Part shown: positions 36,904-46,634 of the stretch, one piece after another | Layout: every line of letters begins with the position of its first letter | How positions within the stretch are numbered: the stretch's first letter is position 1 | Source of the DNA: Salminus brasiliensis | Lineage: Eukaryota > Chordata > Actinopteri > Characiformes > Bryconidae | Length of the DNA: 64,000 nucleotides | Assembly (NCBI RefSeq): GCF_030463535.1 | Contig: NC_132878.1 | Location: forward strand, 28,984,261-29,048,260 | Direction of reading: 5' to 3' | Translations under genes and position numbers: made by a program | The notes under the pieces: generated by a model | Told to the model about the DNA's origin: nothing | Database searches by the model: none | Seen by the model: only the letters and a program-made list of their open reading frames with translations

Positions 36904-37952
36904 AGCTGCTGTTTTGCCTAGGGCGCTTGTCAGGCCCAGACTGGCAAATTCAGTTTAGTTCATAAGAACACACACCCAGACACACACCCAGACACACACA
37001 CACACACACACACAGTGATACCTTAGGCTGGGCTTTGCCAGTCATGTTCTTCAGCAGGTCGTGCAGGTGAGGCCAGTTTCCCTGAGAGTACCAGCCAGGC
37101 TTCTCCAGACCAGGCAGACCCTCAGAGTCCTCTACATCATTCACTACAAACACAGACACACACACACATATACACACACACACATCCCAATAATGAAGAC
37201 AAATCCATTAAATAAAAAGTGATGAACTGAAAAATAATAAATTGATAAAAAAGAGAATCTGTGACTTTATGAACTGCCAAAAGCTGCTCTGCACATTTCT
37301 GCTGCACCATGAACTTTGTGTGTGTGTCACTCACCCAGTGTTCTGAAAGGTCTCTGCTGAGGGATGAGGGAGAAGAAGCCTGGTTTCAGAGCATTCGTGA
37401 TGATGACGTCAAAAAGACCCTCAAAGTCCTTCCTGAAGAAAACCATTACATCACACGACTAAACATTCTGTTTAGTTACATTCTGCTGCCTCACAGGTTC
37501 ATTTCTTTTTCTTTTTTTTTTATTTTAAATTCAGTCAGAAACTGGCAACCCTACATCCCTGTATCTTCTGCTTTGGTAGTTTAGCACATCTTAACTCTGA
37601 GAACGGTCCCTGAGAATTTCACACATCTCACAGGAACAGTTCCAAAAGCAAAGCGAAAACAAAGACCGGGCCCACATTTATCTTTAGTTTGTAAATATTA
37701 ATCAAATCTGAGATATTCCTTTTAAAAATCTGATCATTTAAGATGGATTGATTCATTTGTATGTGTGTGTAACTCACCCCAGTATGTGTTCACACACCAG
37801 TCGGCAGTAGTCTGAGTGGGAGCTGGTGATAAGCAGCAGGATTTTGCCGCTTTCCTTCAGGCTGCGAAGCCAGCGGCGCACTGAAGCTGAACACGGCTGC
37901 AGGAACCGACCAGGATCACGCTTTACACACGGGAAGTACCAGCCTGCATCCT
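27581..37952 (-). CDS. nt5dc1: 5'-nucleotidase domain-containing protein 1 (3' six exons, partial)
   Basis: The product is a HAD-superfamily protein of the cytosolic 5'-nucleotidase type; its substrate is poorly defined. Six minus-strand coding exons are seen: 37778-37952, 37335-37432, 37022-37143, 30361-30522, 27801-27966 and 27581-27693. All junctions are GT-AG and in phase, giving about 278 codons including the stop. Exon 37778-37952 has [13 protein letters not shown] and [16 protein letters not shown] (HAD motif II region). 37335-37432 has [15 protein letters not shown]. 37022-37143 has KPGWYSQGN. 30361-30522 has [11 protein letters not shown] (motif III/IV aspartates). 27801-27966 has WGSYFVD and [13 protein letters not shown]. 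The last exon has [11 protein letters not shown] and TGYYPRPP. These match the C-terminal half of human NT5DC1 closely. The catalytic FDLDHT exon and other 5' exons, about 170 residues, were not found and should lie above 38 kb. Confidence 0.93.
28240..29228 (+). repeat. About 1 kb minisatellite (16-bp unit) in an nt5dc1 intron
   Basis: A tandem array of roughly 60 copies of AGGGGTGCAGTGAGTT and variants (ATTCAGTGGTACAGTG, ATTCAGCGGTGCAGTG) is grouped into higher-order 32/48-bp patterns. The flank 28138-28240 carries the same motif in reverse (TTACTGCATCACTG), meeting the array at a near-palindrome at 28227-28248. Confidence 0.95.
29250..30340. other. nt5dc1 intron, CA repeats then unique sequence
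   Basis: (CA)n runs lie at 29418-29440 and 29484-29502. A G/A run at 29570-29585 (GGGGGGGAGGGGG) follows. The remainder has no recognised gene or element. Confidence 0.5.
30748..31047 (+). repeat. tRNA-derived SINE, copy 2
   Basis: The copy has box A TGGCTCAGTGG at 30758-30768 and box B GGTTCGATTCC at 30802-30812, at normal Pol III promoter spacing. The body holds GGGCCCTTGAGCAAGGCCCT and (GT)n, then GCGGAGGACACATTTCGCTG and an (ACCTTT)n tail. It is the best-preserved of three copies in the window. Confidence 0.9.
31048..31440 (+). repeat. ACCACATCAATACACC-like minisatellite with (TA)n
   Basis: Degenerate 12-18 bp units (CACATCAATACACCACC) flank a 38-bp (TA)n run at 31143-31180. Confidence 0.88.
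31441..31620. repeat. GGTTCTTT-type palindromic repeat fragment
   Basis: The motifs AAAGGTTCCTTAAAG and GGTTCTAATTGAAGAACC form an inverted pair. Similar GGTTCTTT/AAAGAACC sequence occurs at 41085-41210 and 54270-54310. It is likely a short MITE-like repeat of unknown family. Confidence 0.45.
31640..32066. mobile_element. Tc1 relic with Sleeping Beauty-like terminal sequence
   Basis: The block ends in GAGTGTATGTAAACTTCTGA followed by CCACAACTGTA at 32034-32066, the terminal-repeat motif of Sleeping Beauty-type Tc1 elements. Upstream blocks resemble transposase remnants but are too decayed to translate. Confidence 0.5.
32067..32560 (-). mobile_element. Second Tc1 relic (antisense transposase fragment)
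   Basis: The plus strand reads as the antisense of the conserved Tc1 centre: CCACCACCATGCTTCACTGT (32246-32275), then ATGAGCGGTACCTG and GTTTCATCAGACCAGAGAAT (32362-32381, antisense of the WSDE region). Frames are broken. Confidence 0.65.
32560..33340. other. nt5dc1 intron, nothing recognised
   Basis: Unique-looking sequence with a (GT)n at 32790-32812. No supported exon. Confidence 0.4.
33349..34964 (+). mobile_element. Complete Tc1-like DNA transposon
   Basis: A 1616-bp element with terminal inverted repeats of about 214 bp: left 33349-33562, right 34751-34964. It starts CAGTCATGCCCGAAAGTATT and ends with the complement. TA dinucleotides flank both sides (33347-33348 and 34965-34966), inside TA-rich sequence. 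Each repeat carries an outer motif (AGTATTCATACCCCTG) and a related inner motif (AATTATTCATACCCTT), the IR/DR layout of fish Tc1 elements. It encloses an uninterrupted transposase gene. It sits in the nt5dc1 intron, on the opposite strand to that gene. Confidence 0.95.
33727..34749 (+). CDS. Tc1-like transposase, intact (DD34E)
   Basis: This transposase would cut and paste the surrounding element at TA sites. The frame encodes 340 aa, the usual length for Tc1. I start at the ATG at 33727 ([10 protein letters not shown]), which matches family N-termini; the open frame extends further upstream into the inverted repeat. Residues 1-110 hold the paired helix-turn-helix DNA-binding region ([20 protein letters not shown], then GRKPKVTP and [10 protein letters not shown]). 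The catalytic residues are visible: Asp in LWSDETK, Asp in [10 protein letters not shown] and Glu in NPIENLWRE, with 34 residues between the last two (DD34E). A Gly-rich [14 protein letters not shown] block precedes the second Asp. No stop or frameshift is present, unlike every other Tc1 copy in the window. Confidence 0.95.
   Translation: MVKTKELTKDLRLCIVAAHKSGKGYKAISKCFQVPVATVQSIIKKYKKFRTVENLRRCGRKPKVTPVLARRIVREVKKNPRITTKAILVNLDSAGGDISRQTVQRTLHTAGFHGRRPRRTPLLQKRHTKARLTFANAHLDKEEDFWCSVLWSDETKIELFGHNDVCTIWRKKGEAFNPKNTIPTVKHGGGNLMFWGCFSANGPGNLIAVNGTMKKEQYIKILNNNIRQSAEKLGLGNRWTFQHDNDPKHTAKVVKKWLADKNINVLQWPSQSPDLNPIENLWRELKLRVMARRPSNLKELELITKDEWAKIPVETCKKLVSNYRKRLIAVIANKGFSINY
34965..35010. repeat. 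(TA)n microsatellite between two Tc1 elements
   Basis: About 23 TA dinucleotides begin at the target site of the intact Tc1. They continue into CACACA at 35011-35016 against the next element. Confidence 0.95.
35017..36598 (-). mobile_element. Tc1-like DNA transposon, second family (defective)
   Basis: A 1582-bp element with inverted terminal sequences: CAGTGGGGAAAAAAAGTATT at the left and its complement ending CCCCACTG at 36598. Inner sequences such as CACCAATTGTGCAAGTTCTC are shared by both ends. A TA follows the right end; on the left CACACA intervenes before the TA run. The transposase inside is broken. The same family recurs at 46635-47931. Confidence 0.92.
35231..36238 (-). pseudogene. 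Tc1 transposase pseudogene (second family)
   Basis: The minus strand shows all parts of a Tc1 transposase split over several frames. The N-terminal helix-turn-helix piece ([20 protein letters not shown]) lies at 36238-36035. The middle ([19 protein letters not shown]) lies at 36038-35853. The block with [12 protein letters not shown] and [12 protein letters not shown] lies at 35835-35554. The C-terminal block with [10 protein letters not shown] and NPIENLWRE lies at 35557-35231. At least three frame breaks separate them, so no complete protein can be made. All three catalytic acidic residues remain, which suggests fairly recent decay. Confidence 0.9.
36599..37020. repeat. AT-rich and CA/GT simple repeats in nt5dc1 intron
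   Basis: AT-rich sequence, GA run (36770-36786), (CA)n at 36878-36903 and (CA)n at 36992-37014. The last abuts the donor of the nt5dc1 exon at 37022-37143. Confidence 0.75.
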
Positions 37953-38209
37953 CTGTAAATGCGCACACACATACACAAAACCCATTAAACATTTATTCGA
38001 GATTACTCAACAATCTAACACTATTTTGCCTTAAATGGTGCAGCAGCAAAGCCTTTCCAGTTCTATTTTAAAAACTTTATGTTCCACCTTAAAAAGTGAT
38101 GCGCTTGAATGTAGCTGCTGCACCATTTAAGATGGAATGGATAGTTAAAATGAAAAGCTGAGAAATAAGGAGAACAAAGCACTTCAGTTACTTGTTTGCT
38201 ACATTTGTC

Positions 38210-38335
38210 TTGAAGCTATAACGCTAATTGGTGGGATGTAAGCTTCCATTAGGTGTTAGCAACATTAGCCTCGTAGGTATAGTGCTAACTGGTGTGGTGT
38301 AAGCTTCTATTACTTTTAAGCTAAGTTAGCCTCAT
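38210..38335 (-). repeat. Dispersed repeat, inverted relative of 22661-22790
   Basis: The motifs TAATTGGTGGGATGTAAGCT and CATTAGCCTCGTAG, then GTGTGGTGTAAGCTTCTATT, are the reverse complement of the duplicated unit near 22.7 kb. They are also present in two tandem copies. Confidence 0.75.
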
Positions 38336-38532
38336 AGCCCCTTTAAAAATTATTAGAAATTATTAAAAACGTCATTGGTGAATTTGGTCAGGGAAGGTGG
38401 GGACATTTTTTACAGAACTATTGCTTTAAGTGTGATAAATTGGCGTTTGCATTTTGTCAGTCATCGCTTTAATCTCTGTCATGTGATTCTAAACAGATGC
38501 TATGTCTCCAGAAGACCTCATGGGGTGTGAGT

Positions 38533-38536
<4 letters not shown>

Positions 38537-38573
<37 letters not shown>

Positions 38574-38649
38574 GAATCCCCTGCTGAAGAATTTCCTGCT
38601 ATACTGTCTGACTCTTTCTGCAGATGGTATGGAGGCTGTCTTCCAAAAC

Positions 38650-38716
<67 letters not shown>
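38537..38716. repeat. Inverted (GT)n ... (CA)n microsatellite pair
   Basis: A (GT)n run at 38537-38572 and a long (CA)n run at 38652-38716 flank about 80 bp of unique sequence. The two arms are complementary and could form a hairpin. Confidence 0.93.
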
Positions 38717-38719
<3 letters not shown>

Positions 38720-38739
38720 CTAACCCAATCTAAACACGC

Positions 38740-40370
38740 ACTCCAGAACAATCGCAGCTCTGAGCCCAATGGAAACACTGCAGAAGCACTGTATTCTTAT
38801 GTCTGTACTGCCCCCCTGTGAAGAACAGACAGTACTGCAACTTCCTCAGATCAGCACTTCCAACACCCAAACTACAGATTACACTGACTACACCAAAACA
38901 ACAAAAAACAGTGGGCCCCATTAACCCCACACCTCACCAGAAACAGACCTCCACCAGAAAATAAAAGCTTAAGATGGTAGTGTGTGTGTGTGTGTGTGTA
39001 TGGGGGGTGGGGGGGTACAACAGTGGTGTCATGGCAATGCTGCTACTGCTGCTGCAGTGGAAAGCCTCTTCTAAATCCTTCAGAGAAACAGCTGCAATTT
39101 TAACAGCTGCAAAGTTAACAATTTTTATTAATTAATTTATTTTTATTATCATAAAACTAAACCTGAAGATACTACTGTTGTTACACAGTTCATAAACTCA
39201 GTCATTTAAAGATATTTAAAGAAATACAGAAACCTGAGTACATAATCCAGATTGCGGGCAGTTACCGTCAGTGAAACCAGAGGACAGAACCACTAAATCC
39301 AGTAAAATCACAGTCTGTTTAAACCCAGACCACCTGAATCAGTCCTGTTTCTAAAATGACTGCAGTTAAACACCAGAGGGTGCTGTTTTATTAAACACTC
39401 AGTCCTGTGTGCTGGAAGGGAGGAACGGAAAGCCATCTCACGCTCTAACACAGGCAGACACGGACACACACAGGGTGTGATATGTGATTTGCTTCTCAAA
39501 TGGAGCAAAGCTGCACACTAAAATCACAACGACAGATCACAGTATTTTCTATCATTTATGTGATTATTTATTTTATCTACATGCTGCACTTTGCTTCAGA
39601 AGCATTTATTTGAAGATAAAACAAAGCTCACGTCCACTTTTTAAAACCCCTGTATCTCAGAGACTTATGAAGACACAGAAATGCTACACACTGTCTGTTG
39701 GGCGTCATGACACCCTTTCCTGAAGTTACGAACCACAGAAAAGCAGACGGGCCTCGATGAAAAATAAAAGACACTGGTATAGATTTACCACTAGAGGGCG
39801 CTTTGTTGCGTCTGTGCTGGCTGTAGAAAAACAACATTAATAGTTCCAGATCAGACAGTTCACACATATCCAGACATTTTTAACATTTTTAACTTTTCTC
39901 TGCATTTCGATCTCACGTCCATACAAACACAGTGTTTTGAGGTGGCTGTGTTTTCATGGGGGCAGGCAAAAAACAGCTTTTTAAAAATGCTCACATCATG
40001 ATGTTAACCTGTGCATGCTTGTTGTCCTGCACTCTCATTTCTATAAAACACAACAAAAACTACCCTTTCTCAGGAGTGTGTGCGTGTTTCAGAGACAGCA
40101 GCATTGCCACAGTAATTTATGATTGAGTTTTGGAGACCTGCTGTTTTCTTTTTTTTATATTTGTTGTTGGAAACTTTCTGCTGTATTTAGGTCTGTTTTG
40201 GCCGTTACACTTACTTGACTAAACTTGATCATATTTGGTGAGGTGTTAGCACCCCCTGCTGGCCTGACATGCTGGCAAGGGTATTAGGGCTGTTTACATG
40301 TTCTCATGTGGACACAGCTGGAGAATATCAGGATACATGTGAATGAACCCAGAGTGCTGACTGACACGGA
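38740..40370. other. Probable nt5dc1 intron, nothing recognised
   Basis: Contains (GT)n and a G run at 38980-39015. No exon resembling the missing nt5dc1 5' half was seen. Confidence 0.4.
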
Positions 40371-40374
40371 AGTT

Positions 40375-40915
40375 CTCGCTACTGAGGCATTACTGCACCT
40401 GAGTCCTGATTAAAAGGAACCACTGCTACTGAGCACTGATTGGATGGCATTACTGCTCTTGAGTCCTAATTGAATTGCATTAGTCCTAATGAGTTCTGAT
40501 TGGATGGCATTACTGCTACTGAGTGCTGATGGGAAGGCATTAGTCCTCTTGAGTGTTTATGTGATGGCATTATTCCTCCTGAGTGCTGATTTGTTTGCTT
40601 TAGTCCTCCTGAGTGCTGACTGGCTGGCATTACTGCTTTTGAGTGCTGATCGGATGGCATTAATACTACTGAGCGGTGTTTGGCTGGAATTACTGCTCCT
40701 GAGTCCTGATTGGCTGGCATTACTGCTGCTGAGTCATGATGGGCTGTTATTTCTTGTTCCTGAGTCCTGATTGGATGGCATTACTGCTACTAAGCGCTGT
40801 TTGGCTGGCATTACTGCTCCTAGGTACTAAATGGCTGGCATTACTGCTCTTGAGTCCTGATTGGATGGCATTACTGTTACTGAGTGCTGTTTGGAGTGCT
40901 GTTAATGCGCTCATT
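40375..40915 (+). repeat. 30-bp minisatellite
   Basis: Roughly 17 copies of a 30-bp unit like TGGCTGGCATTACTGCTCCT followed by GAGTCCTGAT. Because 30 is divisible by three, both strands show artificial open frames of 10-residue repeats (plus-strand LALLLLSADW type). These are not taken as genes. Confidence 0.95.
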
Positions 40916-41084
40916 ATCTGTTATTGCTCATGGACCCCTGAATGCATTCATCCTGGACTCACTCAGGGAGTGCCCTCTAACCTCTAAACAAACTGGGAGA
41001 CATTATTAAAAGGTGGTTTCCCTTCACTTCCATTAATATTCACTCTGATCAGGAGAAAGGTGGTAAAGTAACCATGTACACTCT

Positions 41085-41210
41085 CACAAAAAGGGTTCTT
41101 TACTAAATGCCATGGTTCTATGTAAAACTGTGACAACCTAAAGAACCATATGGAAGTTTGAATGTATTGTTTTGCCTAATTAAAGGGTTCTTTGTTGGTT
41201 CTTTTAATTG
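41085..41210. repeat. AAGGGTTCTTT-type MITE-like fragment
   Basis: AAAAAGGGTTCTTTACTAAA with CTAAAGAACCATATGGAAG and a second TTAAAGGGTTCTTTG form inverted matches. Related to 31441-31620 and 54270-54310. Confidence 0.45.
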
Positions 41211-41287
41211 CAGTATATAATAATAATTAACCAGGCCTTCATTCTACATAAACCATAATATATGAGGAAACATAAAAATAAACTACT

Positions 41288-41379
41288 ATGTGTGTGTGTG
41301 TGTGTGTGTGTACCATGACCAGCATCATAACGCTGAAACACATCAAAGCTTAAAAGTGAGACGCAGCAATAAACACTTC

Positions 41380-41438
<59 letters not shown>
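41288..41438. repeat. Inverted (GT)n ... (CA)n microsatellite pair
   Basis: (GT)n at 41288-41311 and (CA)n at 41383-41438 flank about 70 bp of sequence unrelated to the spacer of the similar pair at 38.5 kb. Confidence 0.93.
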
Positions 41439-41439
<1 letters not shown>

Positions 41440-41449
41440 GCAGGCTCTA

Positions 41450-42390
41450 AACACTGCACTGAAAGGGGCGATTACACACACAAATAAAACACTTTCTGAC
41501 TGTGTTTAAAGCGTTTAATCTGCTGCTGACTTTGGGTTTACAGCTCTCAGTCATTACCGCAGACTGAGCGGCAGCACTGGGTAGCCCAGAGTTAACCCAG
41601 CCAACTCCACTCTGCACCTGATTCTCACTCTGTACCTGCCTGGCCTTCGATAACCCTCCCTTCGCCCCCCATGCGTCCATCCGCTAAGCTGCATTCTATC
41701 ATCTTCAGTTCGTCCACTGTGGCTTCTGAAGCTCCAGTGGGATCTAATCTCATCCTCATGGTGGCACTAATTTTAAGACGCTACAAACTGAACATAACAT
41801 TACTTCTTTATTTCTGGAGCTCACCAGCATCCTGTGGCACTATCATACACACACACACACACACACACAGAGCTTGTAAATCCACTAAAAAAAGTTTATC
41901 TAGCATACTGTGTGTGTGCGTGTTCTTTATGGCTGGTTAAGCTGTGACTCAGCACTGCGGTGTTGCTAAACTGCTCATTTCTTTCGTCTCATTCGTCATT
42001 CTCTCCTTTAATCCAGCAGGTTTTTAAATCTGTCCTCGGTGGACGTGGCTGAGACATTTTCCACCAGCCAAGAAGAACCAACGAGGGAGTTAAAGATAAA
42101 GAGTAAGATTATATACTGTAGATACCCTAGGGTGAAGTCTACGTAGCTTTATATTCATCATTCCTTCCTTCAACTGTAAATATAAGTCTGCACACACTCA
42201 ACTACACCGTTAGAGAGAAAGGTAAAAGAAAGAGATAAAGAGAACAATAAGTGGACAGCAGAGGCTCAGTGGTTTGTGGATTCCAAAGCTGGGTGATTTA
42301 CGAGCATCTGACGCCAAAGCCACGGTCAGTCAAGGCTGGAGGTGAAAACTGGGGAAGTAGCGACCGGTCATTACAGAAACCTCAACCAGG
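41450..42390. other. Probable nt5dc1 intron, no gene recognised
   Basis: The minus-strand open frame at 41447-41680 has no known domain. A (CA)n run is at 41848-41869. Confidence 0.4.
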
Positions 42391-42396
42391 CTGAGC

Positions 42397-42397
<1 letters not shown>

Positions 42398-42432
<35 letters not shown>
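42398..42432. repeat. (GA)n microsatellite
   Basis: A GA dinucleotide run just before the 32-bp minisatellite. Confidence 0.9.
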
Positions 42433-42435
<3 letters not shown>

Positions 42436-42524
42436 CATCAGCCTCTGTTCTCTACTGGTCACTCAGTGTACCATATACACTTACAGCCACATCCAAGACT
42501 TTTAAATCAATCGTAACATCACTA

Positions 42525-43345
42525 TCTCTCTGAACCCGGCTGCAGCCAGACGCAGTTCTGTCTGAACCCGACTGCAGCCAGACGCAGTTCTCTCTGAACC
42601 AGACTGCAGCCAGACGCAGTTCTCTCTGAACCAGACTGCAGCCAGACGCAGTTCTGCCTGAACCAGACTGCAGCCAGACGCAGTTCTCTCTGAACCCGAC
42701 TGCAGCCAGACGCAGTTCTCTCTGAACCCGACTGCAGCCAGACGCAGTTCTCTCTGAACCAGACTGCAGCCAGACGCAGTTCTGTCTGAACCAGACTGCA
42801 GCCAGACGCAGTTCTGTCTGAACCCGACTGCAGCCAGAAGCAGTTCTCTCTGAACCCGAAGGTAGTCCAGAACGATTCTGTCTAAACCCGACTGCAGCCC
42901 AACACAGTTCTGTCTGAACCCGACTGCAGCCCGACGCAGTTCTGTCTGAACCCGACTGCAGCCCGACGCAGTTCTGTCTGAACCCGACTGCAGCCCGACG
43001 CAGTTCTGTCTGAACCCGACTGCAGCCCGACACAGTTCTCTCTGAACCCGACTGCAGCCAGAAGCAGTTCTGTCTGAACCCGAAGGTAGTCCAGAACGAT
43101 TCTGTCTAAACACGACTGCAGCCCAACACAGTTCTGTCTAAACCCGACTGCAGCCTGACACAGTTCTGTCTGACCTCGAAGGTAGTCCAGAACGGTTCTG
43201 TCTGAACCCGAAGGTAGTCCAGAACGATTCTGTTTAAACACGACTGCAGCCCAACACAGTTCTCTCTGAACCCGACTGAAGCCCGACACAGTTCTGTCTG
43301 AACCAGACACAGTTCTTTTGAAAGTGGACTCTAGACAACACAATT
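42525..43345. repeat. 32-bp minisatellite, about 25 copies
   Basis: The unit is GCAGTTCTGTCTGAACCCGA plus CTGCAGCCAGAC (32 bp). Variants fall in blocks: ...CCAGACGCAGTTCTCTC in the left third, ...CCCGACGCAGTTCTGTC in the middle, and GAAGGTAGTCCAGAACGATT-containing units at the right. Minus-strand open frames of up to about 200 codons span it in three frames, because the array lacks stops and cycles frame every unit. Confidence 0.95.
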
Positions 43346-43399
43346 CTGTCTGAACCCCAAACAATTATACCTGACCCACCGTCTCTGACCACTGTCCCT

Positions 43400-44860
43400 G
43401 AATGGTGTTTCAACACAGGCTGATGGCGGATAGCAGTTGCTGACTCAGGAGGAAGACAGGGGTGGACCAGAGTGTGTGAAAGTGTTTTTTATCTCTGGGG
43501 ACTTTCACACTCCTTTCACTGAATGGCTCTGCGGTTTAAAGACGCAATCTTTCGAAACAAAACTCAAACCTTTTAGTAGGAAATCTCCCATAAAAACAGT
43601 CTGCAAAATCGTCAGGCTACACCCTGATCCTGCGCAACACTCAAACAGTTTCACCCTCACAATGACTGCTATTAACTTGAAGATGAAAAACAGTTGTTAG
43701 TTTAACGGCAGACAAAAGTAAACCCACCAAAATGAGACGGCTTAACTGGCTTAGATAGGTTTTGGAAAGCTCTGAAGGCTTCAGACTAACACAGGGATTT
43801 TTCCAACCACATATGAAATCAATTGACTCTAAGATACAGAACCACTTTACGAAACCAAAACCAATTAGGAAAGGCAGGTCATGAAAACCATTGTGCAGGT
43901 AGGAACATAGGTGAGCTTAAACAAACAGCAAATGCATTAGAAACCAAATGGCTTGGGATTTCAAATCAGTCAATATTAATGTCCTACAGATTTAGCATTA
44001 TCAGCAAAGACCAATAAATAAAGTGCTGATAATCAAAACAAAAAGCAGAAAGTCTGTTTTTATTGTAATGTATATAATACAAGGGATAATATCTTCATAA
44101 ACTATTTTCAAAATTCTCATAAAAACACAGTATTAAAAAAATAAAACCGGATGCCTCACGACTGCATGTCCACAAATGTGATTAGAAAAGGTTTAAATCT
44201 ATTGAAAGAGCACTCCTGATTACGTCAGTGAAATCCAAAGTGTTGCATGACAGAGAAACATTGAGCTTCGAGGAATATAAACAGGCTGGAATTTAGTCCT
44301 ATTTTATAAACTGTCACTTCATCCTCCCCACTAACAAACACAGGTAAACAAACTTGCGAAAAGCCTCAGAAGTTCAGCCACCGAGGTCTGAGGCAGCGGT
44401 ACCGATCTATTTGATTTCATGCACTAAATGCTTAGGCTGTTATTGTTGCATGCATGTACTTATCTAAGCTGGCACGGGACAAACAACATCAAGACCATAT
44501 TTATGTTAGCAAACAGAGCTGTATACATTCCCCACCCAGAAATCATTACAGCCACGTTAACACAGCCACCGCATCACGCATGGGCTTTAACGTCCACCGA
44601 AATAGTGCTGCTTTCACTGTAGCCAACTAAACACAGCAGTGTCTGGACATCCAAAATCATATCCACCTACATTATGAGGATAACACCCTAAACTCTAACA
44701 TGAGGGTAATATCATAAATCCAACATCAGGATAATGTTATACTGTCAAATACTAAGTCCTAAAATGAAAAATCAACTCTAAATCAATTCTAACTCTGATA
44801 TCTAATATATAGTCCTAATATCAGTATAACATGATAATATAAGGAAATGATCCTAAACTC
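43400..44860. other. Unannotated stretch
   Basis: No supported gene or repeat identified by eye. Confidence 0.35.
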
Positions 44861-44864
44861 CAGT

Positions 44865-45370
44865 ATCAGGAACAAAATGTCCCACACTCCAGTATCAGGA
44901 ACAAAATGTCCCACACTCCAGTATCAGGAACAAAATGTCCCACTCTCCAGTATCAGGAACAAATGTCCCACACTCCAGTATCAGGAATAAATGTCCCACA
45001 CTCCTGTATCAGGAACAAAATGTCTCACTTCAATTTCAGGATAAATGTTGTACACTCCAATATCAGGATAAATGTCCCACAGTCCAATATCAGGATAAAT
45101 GTCCCACACTCCAATAACAAGAAATTATTCTAAACCCCAATATCACAATAACATCCTATTATCCTAATATCAGGATAATATCCCAAACTGTAATATCAGA
45201 GTAACAATTTCAGGTTAATGTCCTATACTCCAATATCAGCATAATAGCCTACACTCAAATAACAGGATAATACCCCACATTCCAATCTCAAGATAACATC
45301 CTGAACTCCAGTGTCTGAATAATATCCTGAATGGCAATATCAGGACTATATGCCACACTCCAATAAAATA
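44865..45370. repeat. ACTCCAGTATCAGGAACAAA-type minisatellite
   Basis: Near-identical 27-29 bp units (ACTCCAGTATCAGGAACAAA followed by ATGTCCCAC) at 44865-45030 decay towards 45370 into CCAATATCAGGATAA variants. Confidence 0.92.
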
Positions 45371-46004
45371 ATTTTACTACATTTAATATAGAATTTCTAT
45401 TCTGGTGTTGAATGTAAGTGTGGTCCTCTCTCATTTATACCTTTTCCCAGGAGCTGCAGGGTACATTCCTTTATCTATACATTAGCGTGTTAATTTGTGT
45501 GTGTGTGTGTGTGTGCATGTGTATGAACTTAAGGCGACACACCAAGAAAACAACATTCACTTTTTCATTACACACCTTCCTGAACACTGTGGGACGAGGG
45601 GGTCCAACCAGACCAGTGTTCCTGCAGAGTCGATGCTGAACATTCAGCATCAGCAGACTACTGACCCAAACGTTGCTCTCAGAAGCGTTCATTAGTAAAT
45701 GCTGTGTTTGGCTGTGGTTTGGGTTCCTTGTGTGTTGCCTCTAAAACACAGACACAGTCCATGGCAACCCGCTGTACTTTCCACTGTAAAACTCACTCCT
45801 GTCCTAACGCTCCAGCACGCCACCATGACTTCACCAGAAGAGTTAAATATGAACATGAGTTAAAAAAATAACAGGGACGATTGTCCTGCCAACACATCAT
45901 CACTCGTGGCAGCCACTGAGCGAGTCAAAACTCATTACACTTTTCAGCAGGAACATCACAATATCCACACATTCAGAGCATTCAGAGATTAGAAGGGAAC
46001 TGAC

Positions 46005-46010
<6 letters not shown>

Positions 46011-46038
<28 letters not shown>
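46011..46038. repeat. (TA)n microsatellite
   Basis: Fourteen TA dinucleotides. Confidence 0.9.
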
Positions 46039-46042
<4 letters not shown>

Positions 46043-46107
46043 AAAATAATGATGAAACTAAATATCTTTCCATTGAAAGTTAAGAAGAGATATGAGGCAG
46101 CAATCAT

Positions 46108-46260
46108 TTACAGTCTTATGCAAAAGTCTGTGCACCTCTTTCCCAATGATGTGCTGTTGATCTGCATGTCAAATTTCACCTGCAGTGTAAATAAGTGAAC
46201 ACATCCTCTTACAAACCAATTATTCCACATGTAAACATACACTTTTTTAAAGCCTAATAC
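46108..46260. mobile_element. Tc1 terminal-repeat relic
   Basis: ACAGTCTTATGCAAAAGTCT followed by GTGCACC resembles the end of a fish Tc1 family (CAGTnTTATGCAAAAGTTTG type). A similar sequence, reversed, ends the relic at 50250-50280. Only one end is visible here. Confidence 0.4.
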
Positions 46261-46634
46261 ATGCAGCAAATAAGTGCTAATCCAGGATGCAGAATACTAT
46301 ATTCCAGGGATGTCCAATTCTGATCCAGGCATATTTTAATGGATTGGTTACAATAACTTGATAGAGTTCTGATTCTTTGTTTTACCCATGGTGTTCAGTG
46401 CGCCATCTGGTGGCCATTATTGGACCTTCTCAGAAGGTAAATAAAAGAGTTGAGTTTGGATAGAGCAGAATCAAAACACAACATAATACCTGAAACTTTA
46501 TAAAATTATCACTGAAACCAGCGGGAGTCTTTAAACCAGCACTGAAGAGCTGAATGGAGACTTATGCTTATACTAATACTCACACACTATAGAGATCCAT
46601 ATCATAGCATATTCACCTCACTATAAAACAGTTA

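Noticed and set aside
40466-40987. Leu-rich repeat-like open frames on both strands
   Set aside because: An artefact of a 30-bp tandem repeat divisible by three; no LRR consensus with Asn is present.
42452-43364. Minus-strand open frames of 160-203 codons with repeated RAAVGFRQNC-like peptides
   Set aside because: The 32-bp minisatellite reads through all three frames with no splice or start context, so this is not a gene.
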